This document shows, one piece after another, positions 34,628-44,242 of a DNA stretch of 64,000 bases (positions are counted from its first letter, which is position 1; the number at the start of each line of letters is the position of its first letter). Source of the DNA: Paracoccaceae bacterium (GTDB lineage: Bacteria > Pseudomonadota > Alphaproteobacteria > Rhodobacterales > Rhodobacteraceae); contig JAHDEX010000011.1 of NCBI GenBank assembly GCA_020628545.1, positions 1 to 64,000 of the forward strand, read 5' to 3'. The notes beneath the pieces were generated by a model. It did not search any database and was not told the DNA's origin. It worked only from the letters and a program-made list of their open reading frames with translations. The position numbers were made by a program, and so were the translations under genes.

Positions 34628-34860
34628 GCGTTATTACCTATTGTTAAGCATCTTGCGGTTAAGACCAGTGAAATAGGGTGTTTGCCGCGGATTGTCAGTC
34701 TTCAATCGCGTGGAAAGTGTGTGTGTCCTGAGTGCATCATTTTAGACTGAGTGCCATGAACATGTTCTGAGGGACTTGAGTGTTTGGCGTGTTAGGCGCA
34801 TTCACACTGCCAATGCTAGACGATCTGGCATCTTGGGAATGCAAACACGAGGGAATATCC

Positions 34861-35943
34861 ATGAAACGCATCCTTCTTACCTCGACTGCCCTGGTCGCCT
34901 TTGCAGGCGCAGCAGCAGCCGACGGCCACGCAGGTATCTCTTACGCGCTGTCCGGCACACTCGGCTTCAACTCTGAAGACGACGGCATCGGTAACGACGG
35001 TTTCTTCTGGGAAGGTAACCTGAAGACAACTGCAACAGCTGCACTCGACAACGGTGTGACTGCAGGCGCGTACTTCGAAATTACAGTTGCTGAAGAAAAC
35101 GACGACATTAACGATGATTCCGGCCAAGACTTGGCGTCTTCGGACTTCGTTCTGTCTCTGGAATCTGACACAGCTTCCATCTTCTTCGGTGATACAGGTC
35201 CAGCAGCTGACAAGCACTGGGTTGGCGCTGGCAACATGGAGCAAGACGGCTTCACATCCGGCACAGACTCAAACGTTCTGCGCGGCGACGTCGCATTCGG
35301 TTCCGTTGACGCTTCGATCTCTGTGATCGCTGACGACGCAAACGACTCTGCTGAGCAGCTGTCCTTCGGTGCAGCAGCATCTTTCGGCATCGTTGACCTG
35401 TCTCTGGCCTACCAGGAAGAGTCTGACTTCGCTGACTCCAACGGCGACTTCAACGGCGACGAAATCCTCGGTGTATCCGCTGCGGCTTCTGTCATCGGCG
35501 CAACAATCACAGTTGCTTACGCTGACAACTCCACAACTGGTGAGACATCAACAGGTATCGCACTTGCATACCCAGTTGGCCCAGTCACGCTGAGCGCTTC
35601 TTACGTTGAAGAAAGCAACGGCGATCCAAACTTTGAAGTTGGTGCTAAGTACGCAGACGGCCCAATCACTGTTTCTGCTGAGTACGAAGACAACGGTGAA
35701 GCAGGTATCGACTGGACGCTGGAAGGCACATACGATGCTGGCAACGGCCTGACACTTCTTGCTGGTGCTCTGAACGAGAACGAAGAAGACGTCGACTTCT
35801 ATGTTGGCGCTGACTACGACCTCGGCGGTGGCACAACAGTTACCTTCGCTTACGCACAAGACGACGACGGTGACCAGGGCGACGAAATCGGTTCTCCTGA
35901 GTACGATCCAGGTGCAACCATCCAAGTTTCCTTCTCCTTCTAA
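34861..35943 (+). CDS. Porin (Rhodobacter-type outer-membrane porin)
   Basis: A 360-residue trimeric-type porin. Start set at ATG 34861 (MKRILLTSTALVAFAGAAAA signal peptide); the track start at 34780 adds an unlikely leader. The mature protein is acidic, Gly/Asp-rich, with repeated strands (GISYALSGTLGFNSEDDGIG, ITVAYADNSTTGETSTGIALAY) and ends ATIQVSFSF with the C-terminal Phe. Codon use is noticeably restricted compared with neighbours (GCA, GAC, GTT, AAC dominate), consistent with very high expression. A 233-bp gap before it should hold a strong promoter; I could not place it. Confidence 0.9.
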   Translation: MKRILLTSTALVAFAGAAAADGHAGISYALSGTLGFNSEDDGIGNDGFFWEGNLKTTATAALDNGVTAGAYFEITVAEENDDINDDSGQDLASSDFVLSLESDTASIFFGDTGPAADKHWVGAGNMEQDGFTSGTDSNVLRGDVAFGSVDASISVIADDANDSAEQLSFGAAASFGIVDLSLAYQEESDFADSNGDFNGDEILGVSAAASVIGATITVAYADNSTTGETSTGIALAYPVGPVTLSASYVEESNGDPNFEVGAKYADGPITVSAEYEDNGEAGIDWTLEGTYDAGNGLTLLAGALNENEEDVDFYVGADYDLGGGTTVTFAYAQDDDGDQGDEIGSPEYDPGATIQVSFSF

Positions 35944-35964
35944 GGTTGACGGATACGCATACGG

Positions 35965-35991
35965 AAGAGCCGCCCAACGGGCGGCTCTTTC
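35965..35991 (+). terminator. Rho-independent terminator after the porin
   Basis: AAGAGCCGCCC-aac-GGGCGGCTCTT, an 11-bp stem with 3-nt loop and following TTTCATTTT, 21 bp after the porin stop. Confidence 0.93.
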
Positions 35992-36098
35992 ATTTTGGGG
36001 CTGCTGTACCCGCTGCAGCTTCTGGTCTTTCGCCCCACCGCGCAGTATGCACATTCCCAAAGCGCGATGCGCAATGATGTGCCTGGAAAGACCTGAAA

Positions 36099-38633
36099 AT
36101 GACGACCTATGCCCCGTCTGAAATCGAAGCTAAATGGCAGGCCGCATGGGCCGATGCGGAGACGTTCAAAGCCGTCCGCAGCGAGGACAAGCCGAAGTAT
36201 TACGTGCTTGAGATGTTCCCCTATCCCTCAGGGAATCTGCACATTGGGCACGTGCGCAACTACACGATGGGTGACGTGATTGCCCGCTATAAGCTGGCAA
36301 CCGGGCATAATGTGCTGCACCCGATGGGCTGGGACGCCTTTGGGATGCCGGCCGAAAACGCGGCGATGGCTTCTGGCGGTCATCCCAAGGATTGGACCTA
36401 CGCCAACATCGCCCACATGAAATCGCAGATGCTGCCTCTGGGCCTGTCGCTCGATTGGACGCGGGAGTTCGCGACCTGTGACCCGGAATACTATGGCCAG
36501 CAGCAGGCGTTGTTCATCGATTTTCTGGAAAAGGGCCTCATTTACCGCAAGAAAGCGACGGTGAACTGGGATCCGGTTGACATGACCGTCTTGGCCAATG
36601 AGCAGGTGATTGACGGTAAAGGCTGGCGGTCCGGCGCGGAGGTTGAGCGACGCGAATTGGTGCAGTGGTTCTTCAAGATTTCGGACTATTCCGAAGAGTT
36701 GCTGAACGCGCTGGATGGTTTGGATGACTGGCCTGCTAAGGTGAAACTTATGCAGTCCAACTGGATCGGTATGTCGCGCGGGATCGAGATCAATTTTGAG
36801 CGGACGGATGGCGGCGACCCTATTGTCTGCTATTCCACGCGTCCTGATACGATGCGTGGGGCGTCATTTATTGCTGTTGCACCTGACCACCCGGTGTCCA
36901 AGGCCTTAGCTGATGACAATCCGGAGCTTGCGGCGTTTGTTGATGAATGTCGCAAGATGGATACCACCGAAGTCGCGATGGAAAAGGCTGAAAAGAAAGG
37001 GATCGATACGGGCATTCGTGTGAAGCACCCCGTATATCCTGATCAGGAACTCCCTGTTTGGATCGGTAATTTCGTCTTGATGGACTACGGGACGGGTGCG
37101 GTTTTTGGTTGCCCGGCGCATGACCAGCGGGATCTGGATTTTGCGCGCAAGTACGACTTGCCGGTGCGCAATGCGTTCTACATGCCCGGCGAAGAGGTTG
37201 AGGTTGCGAACGAAGCGCTGGTGCCAGCCAAGTCAGAGCAAGTTGTCTTCATCGATCACTTTGCAGGCATCGAGAAGGTGACGAGCCAGGAAGCTATTGA
37301 CGCGACCATCGACTATTTTGAGGCGAATGGCCTTGGGAAAGGCCAAACTAAGTTCCGCCTGCGCGATTGGGGCTTGAGCCGACAGCGCTATTGGGGCTGC
37401 CCAATCCCGATTGTCCATTGCGACGATTGTGGTGTGGTGCCTGAGGCCAAAGAGAAACTGCCTGTCCAGCTTCCCGACGATGTCAGCTTTGACATTCCCG
37501 GCAATCCGCTCGACCGCCATCCGACGTGGCGTGACTGTGCCTGCCCGTCTTGCGGCAAACCCGCAAAGCGCGAGACCGATACGATGGATACTTTCGTTGA
37601 CAGCTCTTGGTACTTTGCGCGGTTCACAGCGCCACGTGCGAGTACGCCGACTGACATTGACGATGCGGCTTATTGGATGAACGTGGACCAATACATTGGT
37701 GGGATTGAACACGCGATCCTTCATTTGTTGTATTCGCGTTTCTTCGCGCGCGCGATGCAGATGACCGGTCATTTGCCGCAAGGCACAGAAGAACCTTTCA
37801 ATGCCTTGTTCACGCAAGGAATGGTGACCCATGAGATCTATAAGACGACAGACAAAGACGGTCGTCCGGTCTATCACTTCCCGTCTGAGGTCACCGACGG
37901 GAAGCTTGCTGACGGCACAAAAGTGGACATTATCCCGTCCGCAAAGATGTCAAAATCAAAAAAGAATGTTGTCGATCCTGATGAAATCCTTGCAAAGTAC
38001 GGTGCCGATACTGCGCGTTGGTTTGTTCTTTCTGATAGCCCGCCTGAGCGTGATGTAGAATGGACCGCCTCTGGCGCTGAGGCCGCCTACAAGCACTTAG
38101 GCCGTGTGTGGCGGATAGCTCACGAGATTTCGACGTCGGATGGCGGAGATGCTGCACAGGACGAAGACCTGCTGCGCGCGATGCACAAGACGATCATGGA
38201 TGCGACAAACGGCATCGAAAGTTTTGGTTTCAACGCAGCGATTGCAAAGCTGTACGGCTTCACTGCAACGCTCGCGAAATCAAAAGCGAGCGTTGGCGCG
38301 AAGCGCGAGGCGGCAAAGGTCCTAGCGCAATTGATGTCGCCCATGACGCCGCACTTGTCAGAAGAGGTGTGGTCGCTGCTTGGCGAGGAGGGCTTGATCG
38401 CGAATGCACCGTGGCCTGTTGCGGACGAGTCCATGCTTGTCGAAGACACCATCACCTTGCCCGTTCAGGTCAATGGCAAGCGCAAGTCGGAAATCGCGGT
38501 TGCTGCCGATGCGGCAAAAGACGTTGTAGAGTCGATAGCTCTATCGGATGAGGCAATCCAGAAGCATCTGGATGGAGCGACGCCCAAGAAGGTCATCGTT
38601 GTGCCTGGTCGGATCGTGAACATTGTCATCTGA
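36099..38633 (+). CDS. leuS: Leucyl-tRNA synthetase
   Basis: An 844-residue class I synthetase of typical length. The HIGH motif is in [13 protein letters not shown] (residue ~45), the KMSKS loop in [15 protein letters not shown], and the CP1 editing domain carries the [11 protein letters not shown] threonine-rich pocket. A zinc-type CxxC pair (CPSCGK, CDDC) is present. It leads leuS-lptE-holA, with lptE starting 2 bp after its stop; this order is common in Rhodobacterales. Confidence 0.98.
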   Translation: MTTYAPSEIEAKWQAAWADAETFKAVRSEDKPKYYVLEMFPYPSGNLHIGHVRNYTMGDVIARYKLATGHNVLHPMGWDAFGMPAENAAMASGGHPKDWTYANIAHMKSQMLPLGLSLDWTREFATCDPEYYGQQQALFIDFLEKGLIYRKKATVNWDPVDMTVLANEQVIDGKGWRSGAEVERRELVQWFFKISDYSEELLNALDGLDDWPAKVKLMQSNWIGMSRGIEINFERTDGGDPIVCYSTRPDTMRGASFIAVAPDHPVSKALADDNPELAAFVDECRKMDTTEVAMEKAEKKGIDTGIRVKHPVYPDQELPVWIGNFVLMDYGTGAVFGCPAHDQRDLDFARKYDLPVRNAFYMPGEEVEVANEALVPAKSEQVVFIDHFAGIEKVTSQEAIDATIDYFEANGLGKGQTKFRLRDWGLSRQRYWGCPIPIVHCDDCGVVPEAKEKLPVQLPDDVSFDIPGNPLDRHPTWRDCACPSCGKPAKRETDTMDTFVDSSWYFARFTAPRASTPTDIDDAAYWMNVDQYIGGIEHAILHLLYSRFFARAMQMTGHLPQGTEEPFNALFTQGMVTHEIYKTTDKDGRPVYHFPSEVTDGKLADGTKVDIIPSAKMSKSKKNVVDPDEILAKYGADTARWFVLSDSPPERDVEWTASGAEAAYKHLGRVWRIAHEISTSDGGDAAQDEDLLRAMHKTIMDATNGIESFGFNAAIAKLYGFTATLAKSKASVGAKREAAKVLAQLMSPMTPHLSEEVWSLLGEEGLIANAPWPVADESMLVEDTITLPVQVNGKRKSEIAVAADAAKDVVESIALSDEAIQKHLDGATPKKVIVVPGRIVNIVI

Positions 38634-38634
38634 T

Positions 38635-39102
38635 GTGACCTCTCGCCGGGCAGCTCTTATTGGGCTGTTTTGTGTGGCAGGATGCGGTTTCACGCCAGCC
38701 TATGGACCTGGCGGTGCTGCGGGACGATGGCAGGATGCCGTTGCGGTCGACGCGCCGAGCACCGCTTTTGGCTTTCGCATGCGCCAGCGTTTGGTTGATA
38801 CGTTCGGCGTGGCCGACGTCCCGCGTTACACCTTGGCTGTCGTCTCGCGCACGGCGCCGGTTGCTGCGACAGTCACGGAAGCGGGCGACATTACAAGGAT
38901 CAATCTTACCGGGAATGCGCAATGGTCTTTGACGGATATTCAGACCGAGGCCGTTGTGCAGGAAGGCTTGGTTCAGACGTTCACCAGCTACTCCGCCACC
39001 GGATCGACCGTTGCGACGCAGGCTGCGGAAGGTGATGCACGAGATCGGCTTGCTGCTGCGTTGGCAGATTTGATTGTTCAACAGATGTTGACAGCCCCAT
39101 GA
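38635..39102 (+). CDS. lptE: LPS-assembly lipoprotein LptE
   Basis: A 155-residue outer-membrane lipoprotein. Start at GTG 38635 (MTSRRAALIGLFCVAGCGFTPAYG), just behind the leuS stop; lipobox VAGC is followed by the typical CGFTPxYG of LptE. The remainder (RYTLAVVSRTAPVAATVTEAG) is low in conserved residues but fits the family. It plugs the LptD barrel that inserts lipopolysaccharide. The upstream TTG in the track lies inside leuS. It overlaps holA by 4 nt. Confidence 0.87.
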   Translation: MTSRRAALIGLFCVAGCGFTPAYGPGGAAGRWQDAVAVDAPSTAFGFRMRQRLVDTFGVADVPRYTLAVVSRTAPVAATVTEAGDITRINLTGNAQWSLTDIQTEAVVQEGLVQTFTSYSATGSTVATQAAEGDARDRLAAALADLIVQQMLTAP

Positions 39103-40121
39103 AACTGACCGGTGCAGCGGCGCAAGGATATCTTCGTGCGCCGGACAAATCTCATAGCGGGGTCCTGATTTTTGGTGCTGACGCGATGCGCGTTGCGACG
39201 AAACGCCAAGAAGCCATCCTCGCACTTGTTGGGCCGAACGGTGATGAAGAAATGCGCCTGACGCGTATTGCGGCGGCTGATTTGCGTAAGGACCCTGCTT
39301 TGCTCACTGATGCGATCAAGGCTCAGGGGTTCTTTCCTGGGCATCGCGTTGCTTTTGTGGAAGATGCCACCGATGGGTTGTCAAAAGTGATCGATACAGC
39401 GCTGGCTGATTGGCAGGCGGGTGATGCGCAGGTTGTCGTGACAGCCGGTCAGCTGCCCGCGAAGTCTGCGCTGCGCAAGGTCTTTGAAGGGCACCAGAAC
39501 GCTGTTGGGATCGGCATCTATGATGATCCGCCTGGTCGCGATGAGATTGAACATCTTCTTCAAAGCGCCGGACTTCAGACCGGCAGCCAAGATGTAATGA
39601 ACCAGTTGTTTTCACTGGCGGCCAGTCTTGAGCCCGGTGACTTTCGCCAAACGGTCGAGAAGCTAGGGTTGTACAAGCGCGGCGACCATGAGCCGCTGAC
39701 TATCAGGGATATTCTGGCATGCGCGCCGCAATCGGCTGAGGTCGATGTGGATGACGTTTTGGAGGTTGTAGCGACGGGGCAGGCCGATCAGCTTGGTCCG
39801 GTCTTGCGCAATCTCTATGCCCAAGGCGTGGCACCCGTCACGCTGTGTATCGGCGCGATGCGGTACTTTCGTCAGCTTCACACCGTTGCCAGCGACCCGG
39901 GTGGTGCGTCTGCGGGGGCAGGGCGCTTGCGTCCGCCGGTTTTTGGGCCGCGTCGGGACAAGATTGTTCGACAGGCCAGTACATGGGGGCGGGATCGTCT
40001 TGAAAAGGCGCTTACGGCTTTGACGGATACTGATCTACAGATGCGATCTGCCGGCGCGACGCCCGATCAGGCATTGATGGAACGCGCGCTGATCCGCTTG
40101 GCCATGATGGCACGGCGCTAG
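39099..40121 (+). CDS. holA: DNA polymerase III subunit delta
   Basis: A 340-residue clamp-loader subunit. HolA-like blocks are visible: VLIFGADAMRVATKRQEAI at the N-terminus, LFSLAASLEPGDFRQTVEKLGLY in the middle, and a helical collar domain. It opens the beta clamp during replication. Overlaps lptE by 4 nt. The region after its stop has a hairpin whose U-tract reads on the minus strand. Confidence 0.9.
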   Translation: MKLTGAAAQGYLRAPDKSHSGVLIFGADAMRVATKRQEAILALVGPNGDEEMRLTRIAAADLRKDPALLTDAIKAQGFFPGHRVAFVEDATDGLSKVIDTALADWQAGDAQVVVTAGQLPAKSALRKVFEGHQNAVGIGIYDDPPGRDEIEHLLQSAGLQTGSQDVMNQLFSLAASLEPGDFRQTVEKLGLYKRGDHEPLTIRDILACAPQSAEVDVDDVLEVVATGQADQLGPVLRNLYAQGVAPVTLCIGAMRYFRQLHTVASDPGGASAGAGRLRPPVFGPRRDKIVRQASTWGRDRLEKALTALTDTDLQMRSAGATPDQALMERALIRLAMMARR

Positions 40122-40136
40122 ACCTGCGCGACAAAG

Positions 40137-40160
40137 AAAAGGCGCGCCCAGAGGCGCGCC
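40137..40160 (-). terminator. Terminator of the tandem small-protein genes
   Basis: On the minus strand GGCGCGCC-TCTG-GGCGCGCC is followed by TTTTCTTT, 28 bp after the stop of the 40189 gene. Each arm is itself palindromic (an AscI-type octamer), so the same site could fold in several ways. It also lies just after convergent holA. Confidence 0.85.
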
Positions 40161-40188
40161 CGATTCACACTTCATTAAGCGCTATAGC

Positions 40189-40389
40189 TTAGAAAGAAGC
40201 AGAAGCTGCAACCAATGCGGCCAGAACGCCGAGCACGATGAAGCCGGAGTTGATGGAACCTGTTGGTGCTGGCTCGTCAACGATCACGACTGGTGCTTCA
40301 GGAATTACTGGGGCCAGGCCGCCAGCGTTTGCTGTTGCAGCTGTAGTGGACAGGATTGCAGCAGCAGCTACGATTTTCAAAGTACGCAT
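40189..40389 (-). CDS. Small exported membrane-tail protein, copy A
   Basis: A 66-residue protein with a signal peptide (MRTLKIVAAAAILSTTAATANA), a short mature region GGLAPVIPEAPVVIVDEPAPTG, and a hydrophobic C-terminal helix (FIVLGVLAALVAASASF). It is 68 bp downstream of a nearly identical paralog. Small proteins of this design occur in Rhodobacteraceae; I know of no assigned function. GGAG precedes its start. Confidence 0.8.
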   Translation of the reverse strand: MRTLKIVAAAAILSTTAATANAGGLAPVIPEAPVVIVDEPAPTGSINSGFIVLGVLAALVAASASF

Positions 40390-40409
40390 AGGGGGTCTCC
40401 TTAAATGGT

Positions 40410-40436
40410 GAAGGGGCTAGCAGCGGCCAGCCCCTT
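40410..40436 (-). terminator. Hairpin between the two small-protein genes
   Basis: AAGGGGCT and AGCCCCTT arms (8 bp) around an 11-nt loop, 22 bp after the copy B stop. It lacks a long U-tract, so it may attenuate rather than end transcription, letting some reading reach copy A. Confidence 0.6.
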
Positions 40437-40457
40437 AATAATTCGTCTAATCAGAGA

Positions 40458-40658
40458 TTAGAAGGATGCGGAAGCCGCAACCAGAGCAGCCAGAACGCCG
40501 AGCACGATGAAGCCGGAGTTGATGGAACCTGTTGGCTCTGGTGTGTCAACGATGACAACAGGAGCTTCAGGGATCACTGGGGCCAGGCCACCAGCGTTTG
40601 CAGCAGCACCGGCTACTGCGATTGCAGCTGCGGCAGCGAGAGTAGTTGTGAGGCGCAT
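40458..40658 (-). CDS. Small exported membrane-tail protein, copy B
   Basis: A 66-residue paralog of copy A. The signal peptides differ (MRLTTTLAAAAAIAVAGAAANA here), but the mature part GGLAPVIPEAPVVIVD and the tail GSINSGFIVLGVLAALVAASASF are the same. At DNA level the 3' ends are also almost identical, with long runs unchanged even at third codon positions, pointing to recent duplication or gene conversion. A ribosome site GGAG lies upstream (ttggagtaccgac-ATG). Confidence 0.8.
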   Translation of the reverse strand: MRLTTTLAAAAAIAVAGAAANAGGLAPVIPEAPVVIVDTPEPTGSINSGFIVLGVLAALVAASASF

Positions 40659-41099
40659 GTCGGTACTCCAATTAATGCACTTGTTTTTGGACGATCACGG
40701 ATTTTCTACTCACCGCCATCGTGTAAAACAAGTGATTAAATCAGAACATGATGTGACCCAAGTCATTCTTGCGCCGTATGATTTTCTTTCTTGCGGGCCT
40801 TGGAACGGCAGATTTCCGCGATTTTTCCGATCGATATACCTGCAAACCCTGAATTTTCTGGGTTTTTTGCTGCTTTCCTTGTCTTCTGAGCGTTGCTGTA
40901 CCGCTGACAACCCCTCATTCTGAGGCCGGATTGTTTCCGACAAAAGCTTCGGACCGATGCGATGGCGCAACAGTTTGGACATGACTCGTGCACCAAAAAC
41001 GAGCGAAAGTTGGCCAAAAACCGCTGAAATGTACCAAGTTTTTGCAACAAATGATGAATCGCAACCGGGGATTGTACGCAATCGATGCGAGTCACTTTG
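40659..41099. other. 441-bp gap without a supported gene
   Basis: This stretch lies upstream of the minus-strand small-protein gene and downstream of the minus-strand flavoprotein gene. Only unsupported ORFs occur. It is more AT-rich than its surroundings and contains AAACCC-N10-GGGTTT-TTT at 40844-40868, a terminator-shaped hairpin reading on the plus strand where no gene ends. It probably holds the promoter of copy B; I cannot place it. Confidence 0.5.
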
Positions 41100-42275
41100 C
41101 TATTTTGATTTCTTGAGCCAGCCCAATGCCCCGACACCTGCAGCATGCCCCATCGCGAGGCATCCGGTGATCAGATACCCGCCGGTCGGTGCTTCCCAAT
41201 CCAACATCTCGCCAGCGGCAAAGACACCTGGATGTGCGCGCAGCATGAAATGATCGTCAATAGCAGCCCACCGCAGCCCACCTGCAGTTGAGATCGCGCC
41301 ATCCATCGGAAGTGGACCTGAATGATGTGCGCGAAGCGACTTGACGGATGAGATGACTTTCGCGGTATCTGAGATGTCCTGCAAATCGCCCCATTCATTG
41401 ATCAAGGCTATTTTCGCGGGGGATAGGCGGAGGGTCTTCTGGAGGACTTCTTTCCGCGAATATTTCGCTGGTCGCTTTGCAAGTTTTTCACGCAAGTCTG
41501 GTGGATCAACATCCGGTAGAAGGTCGATGTGGAGGTTTGCACCATCCCTGACCGCGGCGCTGACACTGTAGATGCCGCCGCCTTCCATGCCGCGTGATGT
41601 GATCACCCACTCGCCGCGCGAAACGAGCTCTCCCGCTCTCAGTCTTGTCCCTTTCACTGGCGTTCCAAAGTAGCGTTCCATATGACTGCTCCACTCGACC
41701 ATGAAGCCGCAATTCGCGGGGGTAAAGGGGGCGGTGTCCGGGAGGAATTCCGCCCAAGCGCCATCCGATCCCAGTCGGGGCCAACTTTTTCCGCCGACCG
41801 CAAGTATGACCGCGTCCGCCTCAATGACGCGTTTGCCATCTGGCGTCGCGAAGACCGGCTTGCCGCCATCCCACCCGGTCCAGTGCCAGCGCCTTTGGAA
41901 AGTCACGCCGGCGTTGTCCAACCTTGCGAGCCAGGCTCTCAAGAGCGGCGAGGCTTTCATCACATCCGGAAAGACACGCCCGGTCGACCCAGTGAAAACT
42001 GTTTGTCCCAAACTGCGCGCCCAGCTTTGCACTTTGGCAGGATCAAATTCCCAGATCGCATCCTTGGCGTGCTGGGGGATGTCGCCAAATGCCGCAAGAA
42101 AAAGGTCTGTTGGTTCGTCTTTGGTAAGGTTGAGGCCAGACTTACCCGCCATCAGAAATTTGCGCCCGACAGAGGGCATCTGATCGGCAACTGTTACCGC
42201 GTGTCCCGCTTGCGACACGACATCCGCGGCCATCAGCCCTGCTGGCCCGCCGCCAATCACAAGCGCGTGGCTCAT
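41100..42275 (-). CDS. FAD-dependent flavoprotein, HI0933/BaiN-like (TIGR03862 type)
   Basis: A 391-residue oxidoreductase. The N-terminal dinucleotide motif is GGGPAGLMAADV; the HI0933 signature GRKFLMAGKSGLNLTK follows; C-terminal FAD contact is AAGEMLDWEAPTGGYLITGCLAMG. Substrate is unknown for this subfamily. It overlaps the upstream mscS-like gene by 4 nt, so both are probably on one transcript. Confidence 0.9.
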   Translation of the reverse strand: MSHALVIGGGPAGLMAADVVSQAGHAVTVADQMPSVGRKFLMAGKSGLNLTKDEPTDLFLAAFGDIPQHAKDAIWEFDPAKVQSWARSLGQTVFTGSTGRVFPDVMKASPLLRAWLARLDNAGVTFQRRWHWTGWDGGKPVFATPDGKRVIEADAVILAVGGKSWPRLGSDGAWAEFLPDTAPFTPANCGFMVEWSSHMERYFGTPVKGTRLRAGELVSRGEWVITSRGMEGGGIYSVSAAVRDGANLHIDLLPDVDPPDLREKLAKRPAKYSRKEVLQKTLRLSPAKIALINEWGDLQDISDTAKVISSVKSLRAHHSGPLPMDGAISTAGGLRWAAIDDHFMLRAHPGVFAAGEMLDWEAPTGGYLITGCLAMGHAAGVGALGWLKKSK

Positions 42276-43579
42276 GCAGGAAGGGTGCCTTTTACTTCGA
42301 CCACGCGATGCGGATATGGGATTTCGATATCGTGCTTTTTTAGTGCGTTCCAGATGATGAAGAGAACATCGGAGGTGTATTTGTTCTTGCCGTCATCGAT
42401 CCCTTCGACCCAAAATTCGACCGCGAAATCAATGCCGGAGTCGCCGAAACCGCGCAATTCGCAGTCTGGGGGCTCCGGCGATTGCAAGACACCTGGGTGC
42501 GTGCTCACGGCCCTTTCGATGATGTCCGGGATAATGTTGATGTCAGTGTCATAGCTGACGGAAAATTCTGCCTCCAGGCGGTTTGCCGACCCCTGATCAG
42601 AGTAGTTGACGACACGAGTTGTTATGAAATCTTCATTCGGGACAACGATCCAGCGACCATCAAATGTCTCAAGAAAGGTCGCGCGGGCGGTCATCTTGAT
42701 AATTGTGCCAGCTTCTCCTCCGTCGAGTTCCACATAATCACCGACAGTGGCCTGTCCTTCCAAAAGGAGGATCACACCAGAAATGAAGTTTGACGCGATT
42801 TTCTGAAGGCCAAAGCCAAGGCCGACACCAATCGCCCCCCCGAGAACGGCAAGTGTGCTGAGGTTGATGCCCATGATGTTCATCAACAGCAGGAACGCGA
42901 CACCAAAGATCGTAAATTCAGCAGCTTTTGCCGTGAGTTGGCGGATGGCAGGCCGCATTTCCTGTTTTTCGATGAATGTTGTCGACTGGCCATTCGACCA
43001 TTGCCCGAGCCAGAACAACAGAGAACCGGCAATGATCCCGCGGACGAGCGCCAAGGCGCTAAAGCTGATGTTGCCGATGTTGACTTGTGCGGCAGCAAGA
43101 CCTGCGATGGCAGGGTCGAGTAAGCCCAGCGCGTAGAGCGCGCCTGCCGGGATCAGGACGAATTTTCCCAAAAGCGCAAGGAACGGATCTGTCAGAATGT
43201 CGCGCGCAAATGCGCGGATAGCGAGGAACAGAAACACGCGTTTGCCGAAGGCAATCACGGGGCCGGAACCAAACATCGCGGTCACTGCCGCCTCGCCCAT
43301 TGCGGTGAAAGCGTAGGCCAGCAACGGCATCAAAAGTGGGAGAAACTGCAGCGTGAACCGCCGCGCTGTGGCGAAAATGCTTTCGTTCTCGGGCGCCGGC
43401 GTCAGCACGCTTCCGATCTTTGGTGTAACAATGCGATTGACAAGCCGTGCAAGAAGATACGCTGCGACCAGAAGGGCGAATTGGGACCACGCGGCAGGGG
43501 ACAGCACCCAGTTCATGGCAATGTCTAATCCAAGGTCGAGATAGACCAATGCCTGATCAAGCAAAGCCTGTGGATCCAT
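42272..43579 (-). CDS. MscS-family mechanosensitive channel
   Basis: A 435-residue protein with about six membrane segments, more than the three of E. coli MscS, and the conserved pore-lining helix plus beta domain: GGAIGVGLGFGLQKIASNFISG then GDYVELDGGEAGTIIKM and the PNEDFITTRVVNYS strand. It would release solutes on hypo-osmotic shock. It overlaps the flavoprotein gene by 4 nt. Confidence 0.92.
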   Translation of the reverse strand: MDPQALLDQALVYLDLGLDIAMNWVLSPAAWSQFALLVAAYLLARLVNRIVTPKIGSVLTPAPENESIFATARRFTLQFLPLLMPLLAYAFTAMGEAAVTAMFGSGPVIAFGKRVFLFLAIRAFARDILTDPFLALLGKFVLIPAGALYALGLLDPAIAGLAAAQVNIGNISFSALALVRGIIAGSLLFWLGQWSNGQSTTFIEKQEMRPAIRQLTAKAAEFTIFGVAFLLLMNIMGINLSTLAVLGGAIGVGLGFGLQKIASNFISGVILLLEGQATVGDYVELDGGEAGTIIKMTARATFLETFDGRWIVVPNEDFITTRVVNYSDQGSANRLEAEFSVSYDTDINIIPDIIERAVSTHPGVLQSPEPPDCELRGFGDSGIDFAVEFWVEGIDDGKNKYTSDVLFIIWNALKKHDIEIPYPHRVVEVKGTLPA

Positions 43580-43630
43580 ATTTGCCCCCGCCGGATAACG
43601 TTTTCGGTGTCCTACGCGAAATCAGGTCGA

Positions 43631-44242
43631 TCAGACAGCATTTTTGATGGTTTTCACGTGCGAAAGGTTGGCAGTTTGCATTGTGTTCGCCAATGCATGC
43701 GCGCGGTGCATAAGTTGCTCGGTTTGCTGGATTTCATCGAACAATCCCCACGCGAGTGCGGTCTCGGCCGCGACCTTTTCGCCTGCAAGAAGAATCATCT
43801 TTGTGCGTGCGGGGCCGATGAGTTTGGCCATGCGCCCGGGATCAGACGGTTGGGGCAGCACCCCGACGCGCATCACAGGATAGAACGCCTTTGCATGAGG
43901 GGTCGCAATGCGCAGATCACACGCGAGCATCATACCCATTGCGCCACCCGCGACCGTCCCGTTCAGTGCCGCGATTGTTAGACCGTTGATCCGGATGATG
44001 TTCGCGGAGATTTGCTCCCACGCGGGGTGGGTTGCGAGGTTTTCAACATCCTCCAGATCTGCGCCAGCGCTAAAGATTTTTCCGCTGCCCGTCAGAATGA
44101 GTGCGCGTGCGTCGCGTGCCTCTTCTGTGATCTTGGCAAGCCGGTCGAGCATGACGCCGGTCAATGCATTCGCTTTGTCAGGACGGTTGAGCGTAACGGT
44201 CCAGATGTCCCCGTCTTTGGCGACCCGTATGCTTTCGGTCAT
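43631..44242 (-). CDS. Enoyl-CoA hydratase/isomerase family protein (short)
   Basis: A 203-residue crotonase-fold protein. Oxyanion-hole segments are ALILTGSGKIFSAGADLEDV and LNGTVAGGAMGMMLACDLRIAT. The usual length is about 260; the C-terminal helical lid is short here. The catalytic Glu pair cannot be fixed confidently, so hydratase, isomerase or another crotonase activity is open. It overlaps the SDR gene by 4 nt, suggesting a shared acyl-CoA or side-chain pathway. Confidence 0.85.
   Translation of the reverse strand: MTESIRVAKDGDIWTVTLNRPDKANALTGVMLDRLAKITEEARDARALILTGSGKIFSAGADLEDVENLATHPAWEQISANIIRINGLTIAALNGTVAGGAMGMMLACDLRIATPHAKAFYPVMRVGVLPQPSDPGRMAKLIGPARTKMILLAGEKVAAETALAWGLFDEIQQTEQLMHRAHALANTMQTANLSHVKTIKNAV

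Noticed and set aside
40844-40868. AAACCC/GGGTTT hairpin with T-run on the plus strand
   Set aside because: No plus-strand gene or transcript ends there, so I did not call it a terminator; kept as a remark in the gap entry.
40710-41081. 123-residue minus-strand ORF in the 441-bp gap
   Set aside because: No ribosome site, no recognisable domain, Cys/Arg/Ser-rich random-looking sequence; overlaps another equally weak frame.
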